Assembly (NCBI GenBank): GCA_001970955.1
Contig: MPUH01000708.1
Location: 1 to 39,350 of the forward strand
Source: Stentor coeruleus
Taxonomy: Eukaryota > Ciliophora > Heterotrichea > Heterotrichida > Stentoridae
Length of the DNA: 39,350 nt
Direction: 5' to 3'
In this document: positions 39,273-39,350 of the stretch, piece after piece
Layout of the letters: each line of letters opens with the position of its first letter
How positions within the stretch are numbered: the stretch's first letter is position 1
Notes under the pieces: model-generated
The model's database searches: none
Seen by the model: only the letters and a program-made list of their open reading frames with translations
Told to the model about the DNA's origin: nothing
Made by a program: the position numbers and the translations under genes

Positions 39273-39350
39273 TTATGTTAATATGAAATTATTGGGGAAT
39301 TGTTTAGATCTTAATGAAATTATGTTATTTAAATTATTATTTATATTTTT

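Overview
This looks like macronuclear DNA of a heterotrich ciliate, most probably Stentor or a close relative. The DNA is very AT-rich and the genes are close together. TAA, TAG and TGA all end obvious genes (TGA ends the WD40 gene, the 160-residue gene and the ion channel), so the code is standard rather than the Blepharisma or Condylostoma code. Five introns can be placed, each exactly 15 nt long and each GT-N6-TA-N2-TAG. Joining across them restores a MOK-type kinase, a thioredoxin-fold protein, an OSCA/TMEM63 channel and one unknown protein. Species is inferred from these traits only; no rRNA or other marker is present.

Layout. 0.6-8.6 kb holds a divergent kinase-like protein, a cytosolic carboxypeptidase of the CCP5/AGBL5 type, a MOK kinase, a thioredoxin-fold protein without its CxxC, a coiled-coil protein resembling the outer dynein arm docking complex, and a RING/TRAF-type zinc protein. 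9-17 kb holds a small unknown, a WD40 protein, a coiled-coil protein, a probably lipid-anchored MORN-repeat protein and two unknowns. 17-26.6 kb is sparse: a 1204-residue IQ-motif protein with a CEP350/DUF4378-like tail, a three-finger C2H2 protein and about 5.5 kb without clear genes. 26.6-39.3 kb holds an unknown with one intron, an oxoglutarate/malate-type mitochondrial carrier, an unknown divergent from a TPR protein, a secreted purple acid phosphatase, the OSCA channel, a cyclic-nucleotide-domain K+ channel, and a broken DPY30-enolase (ENO4-like) gene at the right edge.

Functional picture. Several genes fit ciliary or basal-body work: tubulin deglutamylation, MOK kinase, dynein-arm docking, MORN protein, CEP350-like protein, ENO4-like enolase and perhaps the thioredoxin-fold protein. 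There is no evidence of co-transcription; genes lie on both strands with some very short divergent spacers (29 bp at 7590-7618).

Assembly. Seven single N bases (3223, 3403, 3708, 4033, 8714, 9169, 38460) are each flanked by near-identical direct copies of about 73-198 bp. These look like overlapping contig ends joined without merging. They distort the end of the carboxypeptidase gene, the spacer around 9 kb and the enolase-like gene, and should not be read as biological repeats. No tRNA, rRNA, CRISPR, transposon or telomere was recognised.
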